DNA of 64,000 bases, taken from NCBI GenBank assembly GCA_028289545.1, contig JANQPG010000006.1:62001-126000 (forward strand). Direction: 5' to 3'. Both the position numbers and the translations under genes were made by a program. The DNA comes from Woeseiaceae bacterium (lineage in GTDB: Bacteria; Pseudomonadota; Gammaproteobacteria; Steroidobacterales; Woeseiaceae). Shown piece by piece: positions 1 to 8,765 of this stretch. The notes under the pieces were generated by a model that saw nothing but the letters and a program-made list of their open reading frames with translations, was not told the origin of the DNA and did no database searches. Each line of letters opens with the position of its first letter. The first letter of the stretch is position 1.

Positions 1-2
1 GC

Positions 3-821
3 CGCAACGTGCCGTTTCATCTTGTGGTCTCCGGCGAAGGCTGGCTGCACGACTCCGAAAAGCCGCAGCGGCTACTCGAGGGAGATCTCGTACTGTTTCC
101 AAACGATCAGCCTCATCTGCTTTCCGGTAGCCGTGAAGCACCCGAGAGCACCTTCATCAACCGGGCGCCGTTGCCGCCCGCCGCCGGACCGGCAACCCGG
201 CTGATTTGCGGCTACTTTCAGCTGGACCGGCGGGCCGCCGAACCTCTGCTCGACAGCCTGCCGAGCACGCTGGTCGCAAACCTGCAGTCGAGTGTCGACC
301 CCGAGCTCGCCGAACTCTCACGGCTCTGGATTCGCGAAGCCGCGCGCGACGATATCGGCAGCGATCTCTCCGTGGATCGGCTCGCCGAACTCGTGTTCAT
401 TCGCATGCTGCGCGCCGAGGCTTTAGCCGGACGGCTGTCGGGGCTCGTCGCAGCGTTGTCGCACCCTCGGATCGGGCCCGTGCTCGCGCGCATACATCAG
501 GATCCGGGCGGCGATCACAGTGTCCCGAGCATGGCGAGCTACGCAAAGCTCAGCGAGAGTGCGTTCGCAACACGTTTCAAGGCCGTGGTTGGCCGGCGCC
601 CCGGCGAGTACGTTCGGCACTGGCGTATGCATGCCGCTGCCGCTCGTCTCAAGGAAACGGACCAACCCATCGAACGTGTGGGTCTCGAGTTCGGTTATGA
701 ATCGGATGCCGCTTTCCGAAAGGCGTTTCGCGCTTTTTTTGGGGAGCCGCCGGCACGCTATCGGCGACACAGCCGCGAGCAGGATGCTGCTCCGGAATTG
801 GACGATACGCTACACTCGTAG
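3..821 (+). CDS. AraC-family transcriptional regulator (5' end outside window)
   Basis: The C-terminal ~100 residues carry the two helix-turn-helix motifs of AraC/XylS proteins; the second reads GLEFGYESDAAFRKAFRAFFG before a PARYRR end. The N-terminal part is cupin-like (VSGEGWLH, then LLEGDLVLFPNDQPHLL), as in the AraC group with a Cupin_6 sensor domain. The frame is open to the window edge and the cupin begins without its first strands, so the gene very likely starts upstream; a GTG at 9 is probably not the true start. The regulated gene may be the VOC protein 58 bp downstream on the same strand, but that is only inference from position. Confidence 0.85.
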   Translation, partial: RNVPFHLVVSGEGWLHDSEKPQRLLEGDLVLFPNDQPHLLSGSREAPESTFINRAPLPPAAGPATRLICGYFQLDRRAAEPLLDSLPSTLVANLQSSVDPELAELSRLWIREAARDDIGSDLSVDRLAELVFIRMLRAEALAGRLSGLVAALSHPRIGPVLARIHQDPGGDHSVPSMASYAKLSESAFATRFKAVVGRRPGEYVRHWRMHAAAARLKETDQPIERVGLEFGYESDAAFRKAFRAFFGEPPARYRRHSREQDAAPELDDTLHS

Positions 822-879
822 GGTACGCCGGCAGGTAAACGCTGCCGGCCACAACACGTGAAACGAACGAGGAACGCGC

Positions 880-1299
880 ATGTCCGCGGCGAACCCCATC
901 AACGTGACGGGAATCGATCACGTCGTCATACGAGTGAACAACCTCGACACAATGACAGCCTGGTATCGCGACGTACTGGGTCTGAAGCTCGAACGCGGCC
1001 CGGGAGAACTCGGGCTGGCGCAGCTGAGAGCGGGACGATCTTTGCTCGACCTCGTCGACGCCGACGGTGAACTGGGTCGGCAAGGCGGAGCGGCGCCCGA
1101 CCATTCTGCGCCCAACATGGATCATGTGTGTTTCCAGCTCGAGCCCTTCGACACGGATGCCATTCAGGCACAGCTGCGTCGCCACGGCGTCGAGTTCGGC
1201 GACACCGCCAAGCGCTATGGCGCGTCGGGCACGGGTCCCTCCATCTATCTCTCGGACCCCGAGGGAAATACGGTCGAATTGAAGGGGCGAAGCGGCTAG
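880..1299 (+). CDS. VOC-superfamily (glyoxalase/dioxygenase fold) protein
   Basis: A 139-residue protein with two beta-alpha-beta-beta-beta modules of the vicinal oxygen chelate fold. Likely metal ligands are His14 (GIDHVVIRV), His82 (MDHVCF) and the Glu in the C-terminal NTVELKG motif. YLSDPEGNTVEL is the usual VOC signature. Start ATG has GAGGAA upstream. The family includes glyoxalase I, extradiol dioxygenases and fosfomycin/bleomycin resistance proteins; nothing here fixes the substrate. It follows the AraC gene by 58 bp, so co-regulation is possible. Confidence 0.8.
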   Translation: MSAANPINVTGIDHVVIRVNNLDTMTAWYRDVLGLKLERGPGELGLAQLRAGRSLLDLVDADGELGRQGGAAPDHSAPNMDHVCFQLEPFDTDAIQAQLRRHGVEFGDTAKRYGASGTGPSIYLSDPEGNTVELKGRSG

Positions 1300-1606
1300 G
1301 CGCACGCTCGGGATCTGACAATAGCTTGCCGCTGAAATTGCGCCGACGATGCCGTAAAACTGATGGGCGACACTCGGCGCGTTCATGCTGACCAGCTGGG
1401 TCGCATCACACCTTGCGCACAGACTCGAATCCGTACCCTTGCAGTATGGCGCCTATGCGCTGCTGGTGGTTGCCCAGGCGCTGATCTTCGCGTCCATGAT
1501 TCTGCTCGCCATGGCAACGCAGCCTGGCGTTATCGAAGGCCCGGCGACGTTGACGTCGCCGGGCCTTTTTTGTTGCCGTACATGAACGGCCATTGGTCGC
1601 TTGCGA
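1300..1606. other. intergenic stretch with one strong terminator
   Basis: Holds a plus-strand terminator at 1536-1571 and a 66-codon frame (1385-1585) with one hydrophobic segment that reads through the terminator and lacks a ribosome binding site. I see no other supported feature. Confidence 0.5.
1536..1571 (+). terminator. rho-independent terminator
   Basis: Perfect inverted repeat: AAGGCCCGGCGACGT at 1536-1550 pairs with its exact complement at 1553-1567, followed by a T-run at 1566-1571. With a 4-nt loop the stem is 14 bp. There is no T-run on the other side, so it acts on plus-strand transcripts, presumably from the VOC gene. Confidence 0.85.
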
Positions 1607-2458
1607 TTAGTTGCTGGCGATACGCCCACCAATCTCCTGCGCGCGGATGGACTGCTGATACGTCCACGGCAGCACAATCAGGCTCTCGGCCAGGCCAATC
1701 AGATAGGTCAGGATCGCAAACACCTCACCCACGCTCAGGCCCGCACGCACAGTAATGACAACCGCACTAATGATCAGCGCGGACAACATCAACTCGGCAA
1801 TCGCGAAGTTGGTTGCCTCGAGATCGGAAAGGTGGATGCGCCAGCGCGCCAGCCGCGCCAAATGCCGCCAGCGTGAAAACGCCCGCCCCGATTCCAGCAT
1901 CGTGACCTGCCGCTCAAGCTCGTTGTTCAACAGCTTGTTGAGGTTGAACATGCGGCTGCGGCTGATCGCAAAAACGATGCCGACAGCCAGACCCACGACG
2001 ATACTCAAGGTGCCAATCGTCGGCAGCAGGTAAATCAACATGCCGAGCGCGCCCACGATACCGACAAGCGCCGCCAGGAGTTCCGGCAATTCCCACTCGA
2101 AGAAATCGACGAGTTCTCTCGCCAAACCCAGTCGCGCGGCGCGCCTCGAAACACTAATTTCCGTTTTCTGCGCCGTGCTGTCGGCAATGTCGGTGTAGAT
2201 GCCCGCGTACACGCGGCTGTCGTACAGGCGCCGACCCGTACCGATGAGCAGCGCCACTACCTCGAGCACAATCAGCCACCATACGCCGCGGAAGCTGCCG
2301 GCGATCAGGTCGTTGATCGCGACGCCAAGAACAAAAGGCACAGCCACGCCGAGCATCCGCTCGATCGTGAGCAGACTCAAGGTGCCGGTAATTCTCAGCC
2401 GGTAGGTACTCCAGATGCCGGCCAGTGTCGGCCGACCGTTACGTCTCGTTTCCATCAT
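1607..2458 (-). CDS. ABC transporter six-transmembrane domain protein without ATPase
   Basis: A 283-residue, strongly hydrophobic protein with about six predicted membrane helices, resembling the membrane half of an ABC exporter (ABC_membrane_3-type family). Visible segments include LSLLTIERMLGVAVPFVLGV, LLAALVGIVGALGMLIYLL and a C-terminal LMLSALIISAVVITV. There is no Walker A, signature or Walker B motif and the protein stops right after the membrane domain; no neighbouring ATPase gene exists. It either pairs with an ATPase elsewhere or has another role. ATGATG start with GAGGG about 8 nt upstream. Confidence 0.75.
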   Translation of the reverse strand: MMETRRNGRPTLAGIWSTYRLRITGTLSLLTIERMLGVAVPFVLGVAINDLIAGSFRGVWWLIVLEVVALLIGTGRRLYDSRVYAGIYTDIADSTAQKTEISVSRRAARLGLARELVDFFEWELPELLAALVGIVGALGMLIYLLPTIGTLSIVVGLAVGIVFAISRSRMFNLNKLLNNELERQVTMLESGRAFSRWRHLARLARWRIHLSDLEATNFAIAELMLSALIISAVVITVRAGLSVGEVFAILTYLIGLAESLIVLPWTYQQSIRAQEIGGRIASN

Positions 2459-2805
2459 TGCTCTGCCCTCTCAATACTTGCCGGGTTTTTCTTCGGGCAA
2501 CAAAAAACCCTGATTGGCGAACCAAACAGGGCTTTTAGCGACTGGATGGTTCGATTAAGCCATCCAGCATCGATGTACGGGACAGCTAGTGCACAAACAC
2601 GCCTTTCTGCAGCAACATCATTGCTGCGCGACGGCGCGATACCGGCGGACGGCCGGCTGCCGGGGAGCCGGCGACGGCGATGCGGGTACGCGTTGTGTGG
2701 AAGTTCGTGTTCATTGCGGCGGGGATACTACGCTCAATTTGTTAGAAATGGAACCACGTTGTATGAAACGTCTGTCACCCAGACAGGTTACGCGCACGCA
2801 GGCTT
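2459..2805. other. intergenic stretch with minus-strand terminator
   Basis: Contains the terminator at 2502-2535 and a second hairpin at 2542-2567 (CTGGATGG/CCATCCAG, 8 bp, 10-nt loop). Between 2570 and 2805 I see no gene, repeat or RNA that can be supported. Confidence 0.4.
2502..2535 (-). terminator. rho-independent terminator with UUCG loop
   Basis: On the minus strand CCCTGTTTGG-TTCG-CCAATCAGGG forms a 10-bp stem with one mismatch and a stable UUCG tetraloop, followed by TTTTTT. It sits downstream of the minus-strand amidohydrolase and upstream of the ABC membrane gene, separating the two transcripts. Confidence 0.8.
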
Positions 2806-4107
2806 TCAGGGAGCAACGACAACGGCACCGCCTTTCATGACGAACTCGACGCGCTCGAGCACCGTTACGTCAGTAAGCGGGTTGCCGGAAACGGCGATCA
2901 AGTCCGCGGCTTTGCCGGGCGCGAGTTCACCGAACTGCTCGCTCTTGCCCAGTAACTCAGCAGCCCATAACGTCGCGCTGCGTATGGCGTCAGCGTTACT
3001 CATGCCGGACTCGACCATCAGCGCAAACTGCTCTGCGTTGCGCCCGTGCGGATAGATACCGGCGTCGGTGCCAAATGCCATCCGCACCCCGGCCTCATAG
3101 GCCTTCCTGAACACTGCCTGGAAGGCGGCGAACTCGGCTTCGTTGCTGTTCTCGAGCCCTTTATCCGAGTAGTCCCTGTTTTCTTCGATCAGATCGAAAC
3201 GTGCCGCCAGCAGATCCATGACGAGATACGCGCCTGAATCCCGCAGCGCTTCGATACCTTCGTCATCCAGCATCGAGCCATGCTCGATGGAATCAACCCC
3301 GGCGGCGAGCGCGTTCCGAATTCCTGCCGCTCCGTGCGCGTGCGCGGCGACACGCAGGCCATGCTTGCGAGCCTCTTCAACGGCGGTTCGCATTTCCGCG
3401 ACCGTGTACGACGCTGCGCCGGGCAGGCTGTTGGCGGTGCCAAAACCGCCGGTCGCGGCCAGCTTGATGAGATCGACCCGGTTGCGTACGTGAACGCGTA
3501 CAGCCTTCCTCACCTCGTCCACACCGTCGGCCTGCAAGTGAGCGTTCGTTGAGAGCTGGTGATCCGGAGCCATCCAGTTACCCCAGGTACCGTGTCCGCC
3601 GGTCATGGTAATCATTGCGCCGCTGGCGAGAATGCGGGGGCCTTCGACCCAGCCGGCCTCGACGGCGTCGCGCAAGGCGATGTCAGCATAGAACGGAGCG
3701 GACACGTCGCGCACGGTTGTAAACCCGGCGCGCAGCGTTTTCCTCGCATTGACCGTGCCGACGATGCCGAAGCTCGCAGCAGGATATATCCAGTGGCCAA
3801 ACGCCTGACCCATGTAAGAGTTGTCGCAGAGATGCGTGTGCGCGTCGATCAGTCCCGGAGGCACCGTGTATTCGGAAAGATCCAGATAGTCCACGGGCAG
3901 TGTTTCCGGATCCGCGTCTTCGACGGAAGCGATGAGTCCGTTGCGTATGCGCAGCGCAACGTCGCTCCTGATGGAGCCGCTCCGGACGTCGACCAGACGG
4001 CCGGCGAAGACAGTCAGCTCCTCATCGGCGGCTTCGGCGGCCTGCTGTGGATACAGGCAGGCAAGACTCAGTGCCATGAACAGGCAGTTGGCGGCGATTA
4101 TTCTCAT
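2806..4107 (-). CDS. secreted amidohydrolase-superfamily protein
   Basis: 433 residues. Begins with a Sec-type signal (MRIIAANCLFMALSLACLY, cleavage near AEA-ADE). Amidohydrolase metal sites are present: GLIDAHTHL (HxH, about residue 90), KLAATGGFGT (bridging Lys), VAAHAHGAAGI, SIEHGSMLD and AFGTDAGIYPHG (final Asp). The order matches the imidazolonepropionase-like/Xaa-Pro dipeptidase-type branch of periplasmic amidohydrolases common in Xanthomonadales and marine gammaproteobacteria. Substrate is unknown; peptides or cyclic amides are plausible. It is a stand-alone transcript ending at the UUCG terminator. Confidence 0.85.
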   Translation of the reverse strand: MRIIAANCLFMALSLACLYPQQAAEAADEELTVFAGRLVDVRSGSIRSDVALRIRNGLIASVEDADPETLPVDYLDLSEYTVPPGLIDAHTHLCDNSYMGQAFGHWIYPAASFGIVGTVNARKTLRAGFTTVRDVSAPFYADIALRDAVEAGWVEGPRILASGAMITMTGGHGTWGNWMAPDHQLSTNAHLQADGVDEVRKAVRVHVRNRVDLIKLAATGGFGTANSLPGAASYTVAEMRTAVEEARKHGLRVAAHAHGAAGIRNALAAGVDSIEHGSMLDDEGIEALRDSGAYLVMDLLAARFDLIEENRDYSDKGLENSNEAEFAAFQAVFRKAYEAGVRMAFGTDAGIYPHGRNAEQFALMVESGMSNADAIRSATLWAAELLGKSEQFGELAPGKAADLIAVSGNPLTDVTVLERVEFVMKGGAVVVAP

Positions 4108-4257
4108 GATTGCTTACCTACTGTGTTCGAGTCTCTGTGTTGCGGCGAGGCCGCTTGTTCATAGTAACGGGTGAGCCCGGGCCACCTGCACCAACCTATG
4201 TAGCGCAAATGCGGGTACGTCACCCTCAAGAGTCGCTCTCCTGCGTCCGCAGCCAAC

Positions 4258-5271
4258 CTACCGCCAGCTCAGAGTAATCTTGCCGCGGGCCGTGCCGCTC
4301 TCGATCATGGCGTGCGCCTTGCGCAGGTTTTCGGCGTTGATCGGCACGAGGATCTCGCTCACCGTGGACTTAAGGCTGCCGGCATCAATTTCGTCCGCAA
4401 CCTGCGACAGGAGCCTGTGCTGCTCGATCATGTCCGGGGTTTCGAACATGGCGCGCGTAAACATGAACTCCCAGATCAGACCGGCCGCCTTTGTTTTCAG
4501 CACGTCGAAGGTCAACGGATTCTGGTTTTCGACGATCGAGACGATGCGGCCCTGCGGACGAATGAGGTCGACCGCCGCGTCCCAGTGACCGTCGGTGTCG
4601 TTGAAGATGGCAATGTGGTCGACGAATCGGAAACCCAGCTGCTCGATTTGGGGTTTGAGCGGCTCGCGATGGCTGATGATGTGGTCCGCCCCGAGTTCCT
4701 CGACCCAGGCGACGGTTTCAGGACGCGACGCCGTTGCGATGACTTGGAGCCCCGCGGCTTTGGCCAGCTGAATGCCGATCGAACCGACACCGCCCGCGCC
4801 GCCGATAATCAACAGCGTCTCGCCGCGATTGCCGCCGTTCCTGTCCAGGTCCAGGCGGTCGAAGAACGCCTCCCAGGCCGTAATGGTCGTAAGCGGCAGG
4901 CCAGCCGCCTCGGCAAACGACAGCGAGGAAGGTTTGCGGCCGACAATTCGCTCGTCGACAAGCTGGTATTCGGCGTAGGCCCCGGGACGGGTAATGTCGC
5001 CGGCGTAGTAAACCTCGTCGCCCGGTTTGAACAGCGAAACGGCGTCGCCGACGGCCTCGACGATGCCGGCTGCGTCCCAGCCGAGTATGCGCGGCTCCGC
5101 CTCCACGGTGTCCTTCGGTGCCCGCACCTTCGTGTCGACGGGATTGACGGCGATCGCCTGTACGCGAACGAGCAGATCCCTGCCCGCCGCCTGGGGTTTG
5201 TCGACCTCCACGTCGAGCAGCGAGTCCGGGTCCGATATGGGCAGATAGCGGAGCAATCCGACAGCTTTCAC
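4258..5271 (-). CDS. zinc-type alcohol dehydrogenase-like / quinone oxidoreductase (MDR)
   Basis: 337 residues with the medium-chain dehydrogenase layout: an N-terminal GroES-like domain (VNPVDTKVRAPKD, LGWDAAGIVEAVG) and a Rossmann domain with IIGGAGGVGSIGIQLAK binding NAD(P)H at about residues 155-170. The C-terminal part resembles ADH_zinc_N_2. The catalytic zinc ligands of true alcohol dehydrogenases are absent, as is normal for the quinone-oxidoreductase subgroup, so reduction of quinones or enones is more likely than alcohol oxidation. GTG start preceded by GAGGAG. Confidence 0.85.
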   Translation of the reverse strand: MKAVGLLRYLPISDPDSLLDVEVDKPQAAGRDLLVRVQAIAVNPVDTKVRAPKDTVEAEPRILGWDAAGIVEAVGDAVSLFKPGDEVYYAGDITRPGAYAEYQLVDERIVGRKPSSLSFAEAAGLPLTTITAWEAFFDRLDLDRNGGNRGETLLIIGGAGGVGSIGIQLAKAAGLQVIATASRPETVAWVEELGADHIISHREPLKPQIEQLGFRFVDHIAIFNDTDGHWDAAVDLIRPQGRIVSIVENQNPLTFDVLKTKAAGLIWEFMFTRAMFETPDMIEQHRLLSQVADEIDAGSLKSTVSEILVPINAENLRKAHAMIESGTARGKITLSWR

Positions 5272-5309
5272 AGTTGATCTCCTCGACGTTCAGGTATGGC
5301 CGGACGGCA

Positions 5310-5648
5310 TTAACCGGGTGTCGTCAAGATTGTCGAAAGAGTGTCCGAGGAAAGCAAACAAAAAAAGAACCGGCGCGGTGAGCCGTGCCGGTTCAAGTGG
5401 AGCGTCACTGTCGAATAACGACGTGAACACGCAATCGTCAATTCCTGCACTTGTTTCGCGCCCGGGGGTGACGTTGTTCGGCGCGTGCATAAGGGCTTGT
5501 TAGACCTGTTGTTGTGGTCTTCTTTTACCTCCAGCAGCTGCCTGACCAGGCCACCCGATAGAGCTTTACGGGCTACCGCTAGACCTTGAGAAGAATCGGA
5601 CACGGCCCGTTTGGCTGCTGCTATTTGTATAGACGCATTGGCCGGCAT
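5310..5648 (-). CDS. doubtful small open frame
   Basis: 112 codons. The ATG at 5648 has a good ribosome binding site (AGGGAAGAA just upstream) and the first ~45 residues (SIQIAAAKRAVSDSSQGLA, helical) look protein-like. The rest looks like random translation and the frame runs through the terminator at 5360-5394, so if a gene exists it is either shorter by frameshift or decayed. I do not recognise it. Confidence 0.2.
   Translation of the reverse strand: MPANASIQIAAAKRAVSDSSQGLAVARKALSGGLVRQLLEVKEDHNNRSNKPLCTRRTTSPPGAKQVQELTIACSRRYSTVTLHLNRHGSPRRFFFCLLSSDTLSTILTTPG
5360..5394 (-). terminator. rho-independent terminator
   Basis: On the minus strand GAACCGGCACGG-CTCA-CCGCGCCGGTTC gives a 12-bp stem with one G-U pair and a 4-nt loop, followed by seven T. 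It lies about 340 nt after the LytTR gene stop, so it ends either that transcript or a small unrecognised one. Confidence 0.8.
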
Positions 5649-5735
5649 TTCTTCCCTACGATGGTGCGGCCGGGGAGGTACGACTGGCCGTGAGAGATTT
5701 ACCGTGGCTTACCGGTCGCGGTCAGCCAGGGGTGG

Positions 5736-6602
5736 TCATCGCCGTCGTTTTCTGACGAGCCAGCCCCTTTCCCTGGCTGCCTTGGTGAAGCTGTCGCTCA
5801 CCGGCACCGAGTGGCCCGATTGCAGCTTGAGCTGCCAGCGCCGTGCACCGCGTTCCGCCGCGCTCACGGCTCTGTCGGCAACCCACCATGAACGATGTAC
5901 CTGCGTGCCGAGGCTCTCCGGCATTTCCCGAACGGCGTCCCCGAAGCGGTAGTGGACAAGTTCGCTGCCCTTGCTGCCTTCGCTACCCTCGCTGCCCCGG
6001 GAAGAGTGGAAGACACGCACGTAGTGTTCTTCCGCCTGCAGCGCGAGGACTTCGTCGGCCCTGATCCCCGGCACTTTCTCGAGGAAGGGCGGCTGCTCCT
6101 CGTCAGCCCCGGCCGTCTGCACGACGTCGCCTTTGCGATCGATGATCAGCCACAACACCAGGTGCAGGGGGACGACGATCGACGCCAGGGTCGCGTACTC
6201 GGCGAGATACGCCAGCAGCGGGGAAACGGACCAGAGTTCCTCATCGTCGTACTCGCTGCGCAGCGGAACCCGGCTTTCCACGAACAGCTCTACCATCGCA
6301 AACGGCAACAACGCCACGGCCGAGACGATCACCACGGGTTTGAGCCACGCCGGCACGTTCATGCGCGTCGTCAGCCACCGGTTCACGAGGATATCGCTGG
6401 CCCACAGCAGCACCACAAACGCGACAAACCGAGTAATCCAATAAAACAGAGACTCGCTCAAGGTGGCATCGACGAGGGGATCCGTCAGCTGATTGACCGT
6501 CCCGAACACGGCAACGAGAGCCCACAGCCTCAAATGGCGCGGCGATGCGCGGGGGAACCAGGCTGCAAGGTGACGATTCACGTATCGAAAGTGACGATTC
6601 AA
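5736..6602 (-). CDS. membrane-anchored LytTR-type DNA-binding regulator
   Basis: 288 residues. The first ~165 residues hold about four membrane helices (LWALVAVFGTVNQL, FVAFVVLLWASDIL, LKPVVIVSAVALLPFAMVEL, TLASIVVPLHLVLWLII). The C-terminal ~110 residues form a LytTR domain (LALQAEEHYVRVFHS, then VHRSWWVADRAV and LKLQSGHSVPVSDSF). Such proteins join a membrane sensor directly to a DNA-binding domain. The loop after the YVRVFHSS strand carries a GSEGSEGSKGS repeat (about residues 201-213) not normal for the family. The start is uncertain: TTG at 6602 or GTG at 6581; neither has a strong ribosome site. It is divergent from the di-heme peroxidase, a possible target. Confidence 0.8.
   Translation of the reverse strand: MNRHFRYVNRHLAAWFPRASPRHLRLWALVAVFGTVNQLTDPLVDATLSESLFYWITRFVAFVVLLWASDILVNRWLTTRMNVPAWLKPVVIVSAVALLPFAMVELFVESRVPLRSEYDDEELWSVSPLLAYLAEYATLASIVVPLHLVLWLIIDRKGDVVQTAGADEEQPPFLEKVPGIRADEVLALQAEEHYVRVFHSSRGSEGSEGSKGSELVHYRFGDAVREMPESLGTQVHRSWWVADRAVSAAERGARRWQLKLQSGHSVPVSDSFTKAARERGWLVRKRRR
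5961..6004. repeat. 9-bp tandem repeats inside the LytTR gene
   Basis: Near-identical units of nine bases (CTGCCTTCG-like) encode repeated Gly-Ser-Glu/Lys triplets in the LytTR protein. The array keeps the frame with any copy number, so slippage would lengthen or shorten the loop without breaking the gene. Confidence 0.55.
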
Positions 6603-6696
6603 GAAGAATCAGGATGTTACATGAAGTTCCGAGGGCGTAACCAGCGACGATTTTCTAGGCTCGCCGTAGCTTTTTAGGTCAGTCAAAGGAAATGAA

Positions 6697-7809
6697 ATGC
6701 CTGTACGGAACATCCGGACGATCACTGCGACTCCGGCAACAACCCTGGCAACCACTCTGGCTTTTGCGCTGCTGATGTCCGGCTGTGAGCCGGAAGGGGC
6801 GTCCGGAGAAACGCCCTCTCAGCCCTATACGGATTTCTTTACACCCATTCCCGAGAGCGCAGTATTCCCCACGGACAATCCCTTCAGTGAAGAGAAGCGT
6901 GTGCTGGGCGAGTTCCTGTTCTGGGACCCGATACTGTCCGGCGGAATGAACGTCTCCTGCGCCAGCTGCCACCATCCCGAGTTCGGCTGGGCTGACGGCC
7001 GTGATTTTTCCATTGGCGTGGACGGGATGGGCCTCGGGCCAAACCGCACAGGCGTACTCGAAACACCGTTTCACTCGCCCACGGTCCTGAACACGGCGTT
7101 TACGGGTATTGCACGGACCGAGGTGAGTGACGATTTTGTCTCGGGCCCCTACTTCTGGGATCTCAGGGCCGCGACGCTAGAGGACCAGGCGATCGAGCCA
7201 ATCCGGAGCGAGGTGGAGATGCGCGGCAGCGGGTTCCTCGAGGAGGAGATCATGCCGGAGCTGCTTGCCCGGCTGGCCGCCATTCCACAGTACGCCGATT
7301 TGTTCTCGGCGGCTTTCGAAAGTGCCGAGCCGATCACCGAAACCAACCTCGCGCAGGCGCTTGCGACATTTCAGCGTACGCTCAAGACCTCGCCAACGCG
7401 TTTCGACCGCTTTCTTGCCGGCGAGGAAACCGCGTTGACGGGCCCCGAGGTTGTCGGGCTCAACAAATTCATCAACGGCGGCTGCACGGATTGCCATTCC
7501 GGGCCGCTGCTGTCGGACGTCCTCATTCGTGAAAACCAGCCCGTGCAGGTCGACCGCCCGGCCGTCAGGACAGCAAGCCTGCGCAACGTCGAGCGGACGG
7601 CGCCCTACATGCACGATGGTTCGAGGCGCACGTTGAGGGATGCCATTGCGCTCTATGAAGGCCGCGACGATCTGGGCGTGACCCTGGAAGACGACGACTT
7701 CGGCGATATCGAGAACTTCCTGCGCACCTTGACGGACGACACGTTCTACCGCGACGTCCCGCCCTCGGTGCCGAGCCAGCTACCGGTCGGCGGCGACATC
7801 GGCAATTGA
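6697..7809 (+). CDS. di-heme cytochrome c peroxidase / MauG-family lipoprotein
   Basis: 370 residues. An N-terminal hydrophobic stretch ends in a lipobox (LLMSGCE), predicting an envelope lipoprotein. Two heme c sites are visible: CASCHHPEFGWADGRDFS and CTDCHSGPLLSD. The order and the C-terminal VRTASLRNVERTAPYMHDG motif match bacterial di-heme peroxidases. These proteins reduce H2O2 or oxidise other substrates in the periplasm; which applies is not decided here. Start ATG preceded by AAAGGAA. Divergent from the LytTR regulator with under 100 bp between them. Confidence 0.88.
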   Translation: MPVRNIRTITATPATTLATTLAFALLMSGCEPEGASGETPSQPYTDFFTPIPESAVFPTDNPFSEEKRVLGEFLFWDPILSGGMNVSCASCHHPEFGWADGRDFSIGVDGMGLGPNRTGVLETPFHSPTVLNTAFTGIARTEVSDDFVSGPYFWDLRAATLEDQAIEPIRSEVEMRGSGFLEEEIMPELLARLAAIPQYADLFSAAFESAEPITETNLAQALATFQRTLKTSPTRFDRFLAGEETALTGPEVVGLNKFINGGCTDCHSGPLLSDVLIRENQPVQVDRPAVRTASLRNVERTAPYMHDGSRRTLRDAIALYEGRDDLGVTLEDDDFGDIENFLRTLTDDTFYRDVPPSVPSQLPVGGDIGN

Positions 7810-7834
7810 GCCGACGGCTCGGCGAGCGCGTGGG

Positions 7835-8644
7835 CTATCGACGCCGCGCGCTCGCTCCGTCGAGCATGGACTTCAGGATTTTCTGCAGGAGCGCCTGAAG
7901 CTCCGTTGCCTTACGGTCATCGAATTCGGGCACGTCGCTCTCACAATCGCCCTCGCGCATGTAGGCGCGTTGCGCAATCTCGAGCTGTGCCGCGTGTACG
8001 TTGCGCTGGGGATCTCCGTAGCGGCGGGTAATGTAGCCACCCTTGAAGCGGCCGTCGAGCACGCTGCTGTAGCGGCTGTCCCGGATGATCGACCAGGCCG
8101 CGTTCCGCATCCACGGTGCACAGGAGGTACCGTCAGCCGTACCGAGATTGAGTTCGGGCAGCACACCGTCGAAGAAGCGCGGCACCGCGCTGGGTATCGA
8201 ATGCGCATCCCACAAACAGGCAACGCCGTGTTGCTCGAGCAGTCGCTCGAGCTCCGCTTCGATGGCCTCGTGGTACGGACGCCAGTACCGGTCGATCCGA
8301 GCGCCGACCTCTTCCTGGCTCAGCGCTGTAGCGTTGCGATACAGCGGCGCGTTTGAGAAATCCGTCGTGGGGCACAGCTCAGTTTCGCTCCGGCCGGGAT
8401 ACAGCGGCGCCCCGTCGGGAGGACGATTGAGGTCGACCACGTAGCGCGAATAGTTGGCTTTGATGACTGAGCAGCCCATCGTCTCCGCGAACGCGTACAG
8501 ACGATCGACGAACCAGTCGGTGTCCGGCAACGTGCGCGCCGTATTCGTCAGTCGCGAAGACAAATCCGACGGCAGTTCCGTACCGCTGTGTGGAATGCTG
8601 ACGAGTAGAGGCGCGCTACCTTGTTCGAACAAGAAGATCGCCAT
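7835..8644 (-). CDS. hutG: N-formylglutamate deformylase HutG
   Basis: 269 residues of the N-formylglutamate amidohydrolase family: VSIPHSGTELP near the start, TDWFVDRLY, YSRYVVDLNRPPDG, LWDAHSIPS and GGYITRRYG. It makes glutamate and formate from N-formylglutamate, the last step of the five-step histidine pathway, and pairs with HutF (14326-15735). Divergent from hutI; the shared control region carries a HutC-type element at 8705-8717. ATG start. Confidence 0.93.
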   Translation of the reverse strand: MAIFLFEQGSAPLLVSIPHSGTELPSDLSSRLTNTARTLPDTDWFVDRLYAFAETMGCSVIKANYSRYVVDLNRPPDGAPLYPGRSETELCPTTDFSNAPLYRNATALSQEEVGARIDRYWRPYHEAIEAELERLLEQHGVACLWDAHSIPSAVPRFFDGVLPELNLGTADGTSCAPWMRNAAWSIIRDSRYSSVLDGRFKGGYITRRYGDPQRNVHAAQLEIAQRAYMREGDCESDVPEFDDRKATELQALLQKILKSMLDGASARRR

Positions 8645-8704
8645 GCGCCCTCTGCAAACGGGGAGAGTTCAATACAGCCTCTGCAAGCGTTTTATTGCCT
8701 AGTG

Positions 8705-8717
8705 CTGTATAGACAAG
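8705..8717. promoter_or_regulatory. HutC operator candidate (hutG/hutI)
   Basis: CTGTATAGACAAG lies in the divergent hutG-hutI control region. It shares TGTATAGACAAG with the near-palindrome upstream of hutU. The known Pseudomonas HutC operator is a TGTA/TACA-type inverted repeat, which supports this reading; the protein-site assignment is inference. Confidence 0.65.
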
Positions 8718-8765
8718 GATGGTAGTGTTCGCTCCACGTGTTTGCAAGCAGCCGGAAACGCATCG

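Larger units (their letters stand above)
5272..5735. other. intergenic stretch with a minus-strand terminator
   Basis: Holds a clear minus-strand terminator (5360-5394) and upstream of it one doubtful small frame starting at 5648. No other feature is supported. Confidence 0.4.

Noticed and set aside
1385..1585. 66-codon frame with one hydrophobic segment
   Set aside because: No ribosome binding site and it translates through the strong terminator at 1536-1571.
2542..2567. 8-bp hairpin CTGGATGG/CCATCCAG
   Set aside because: No T-run on either side and no partner; function cannot be claimed.
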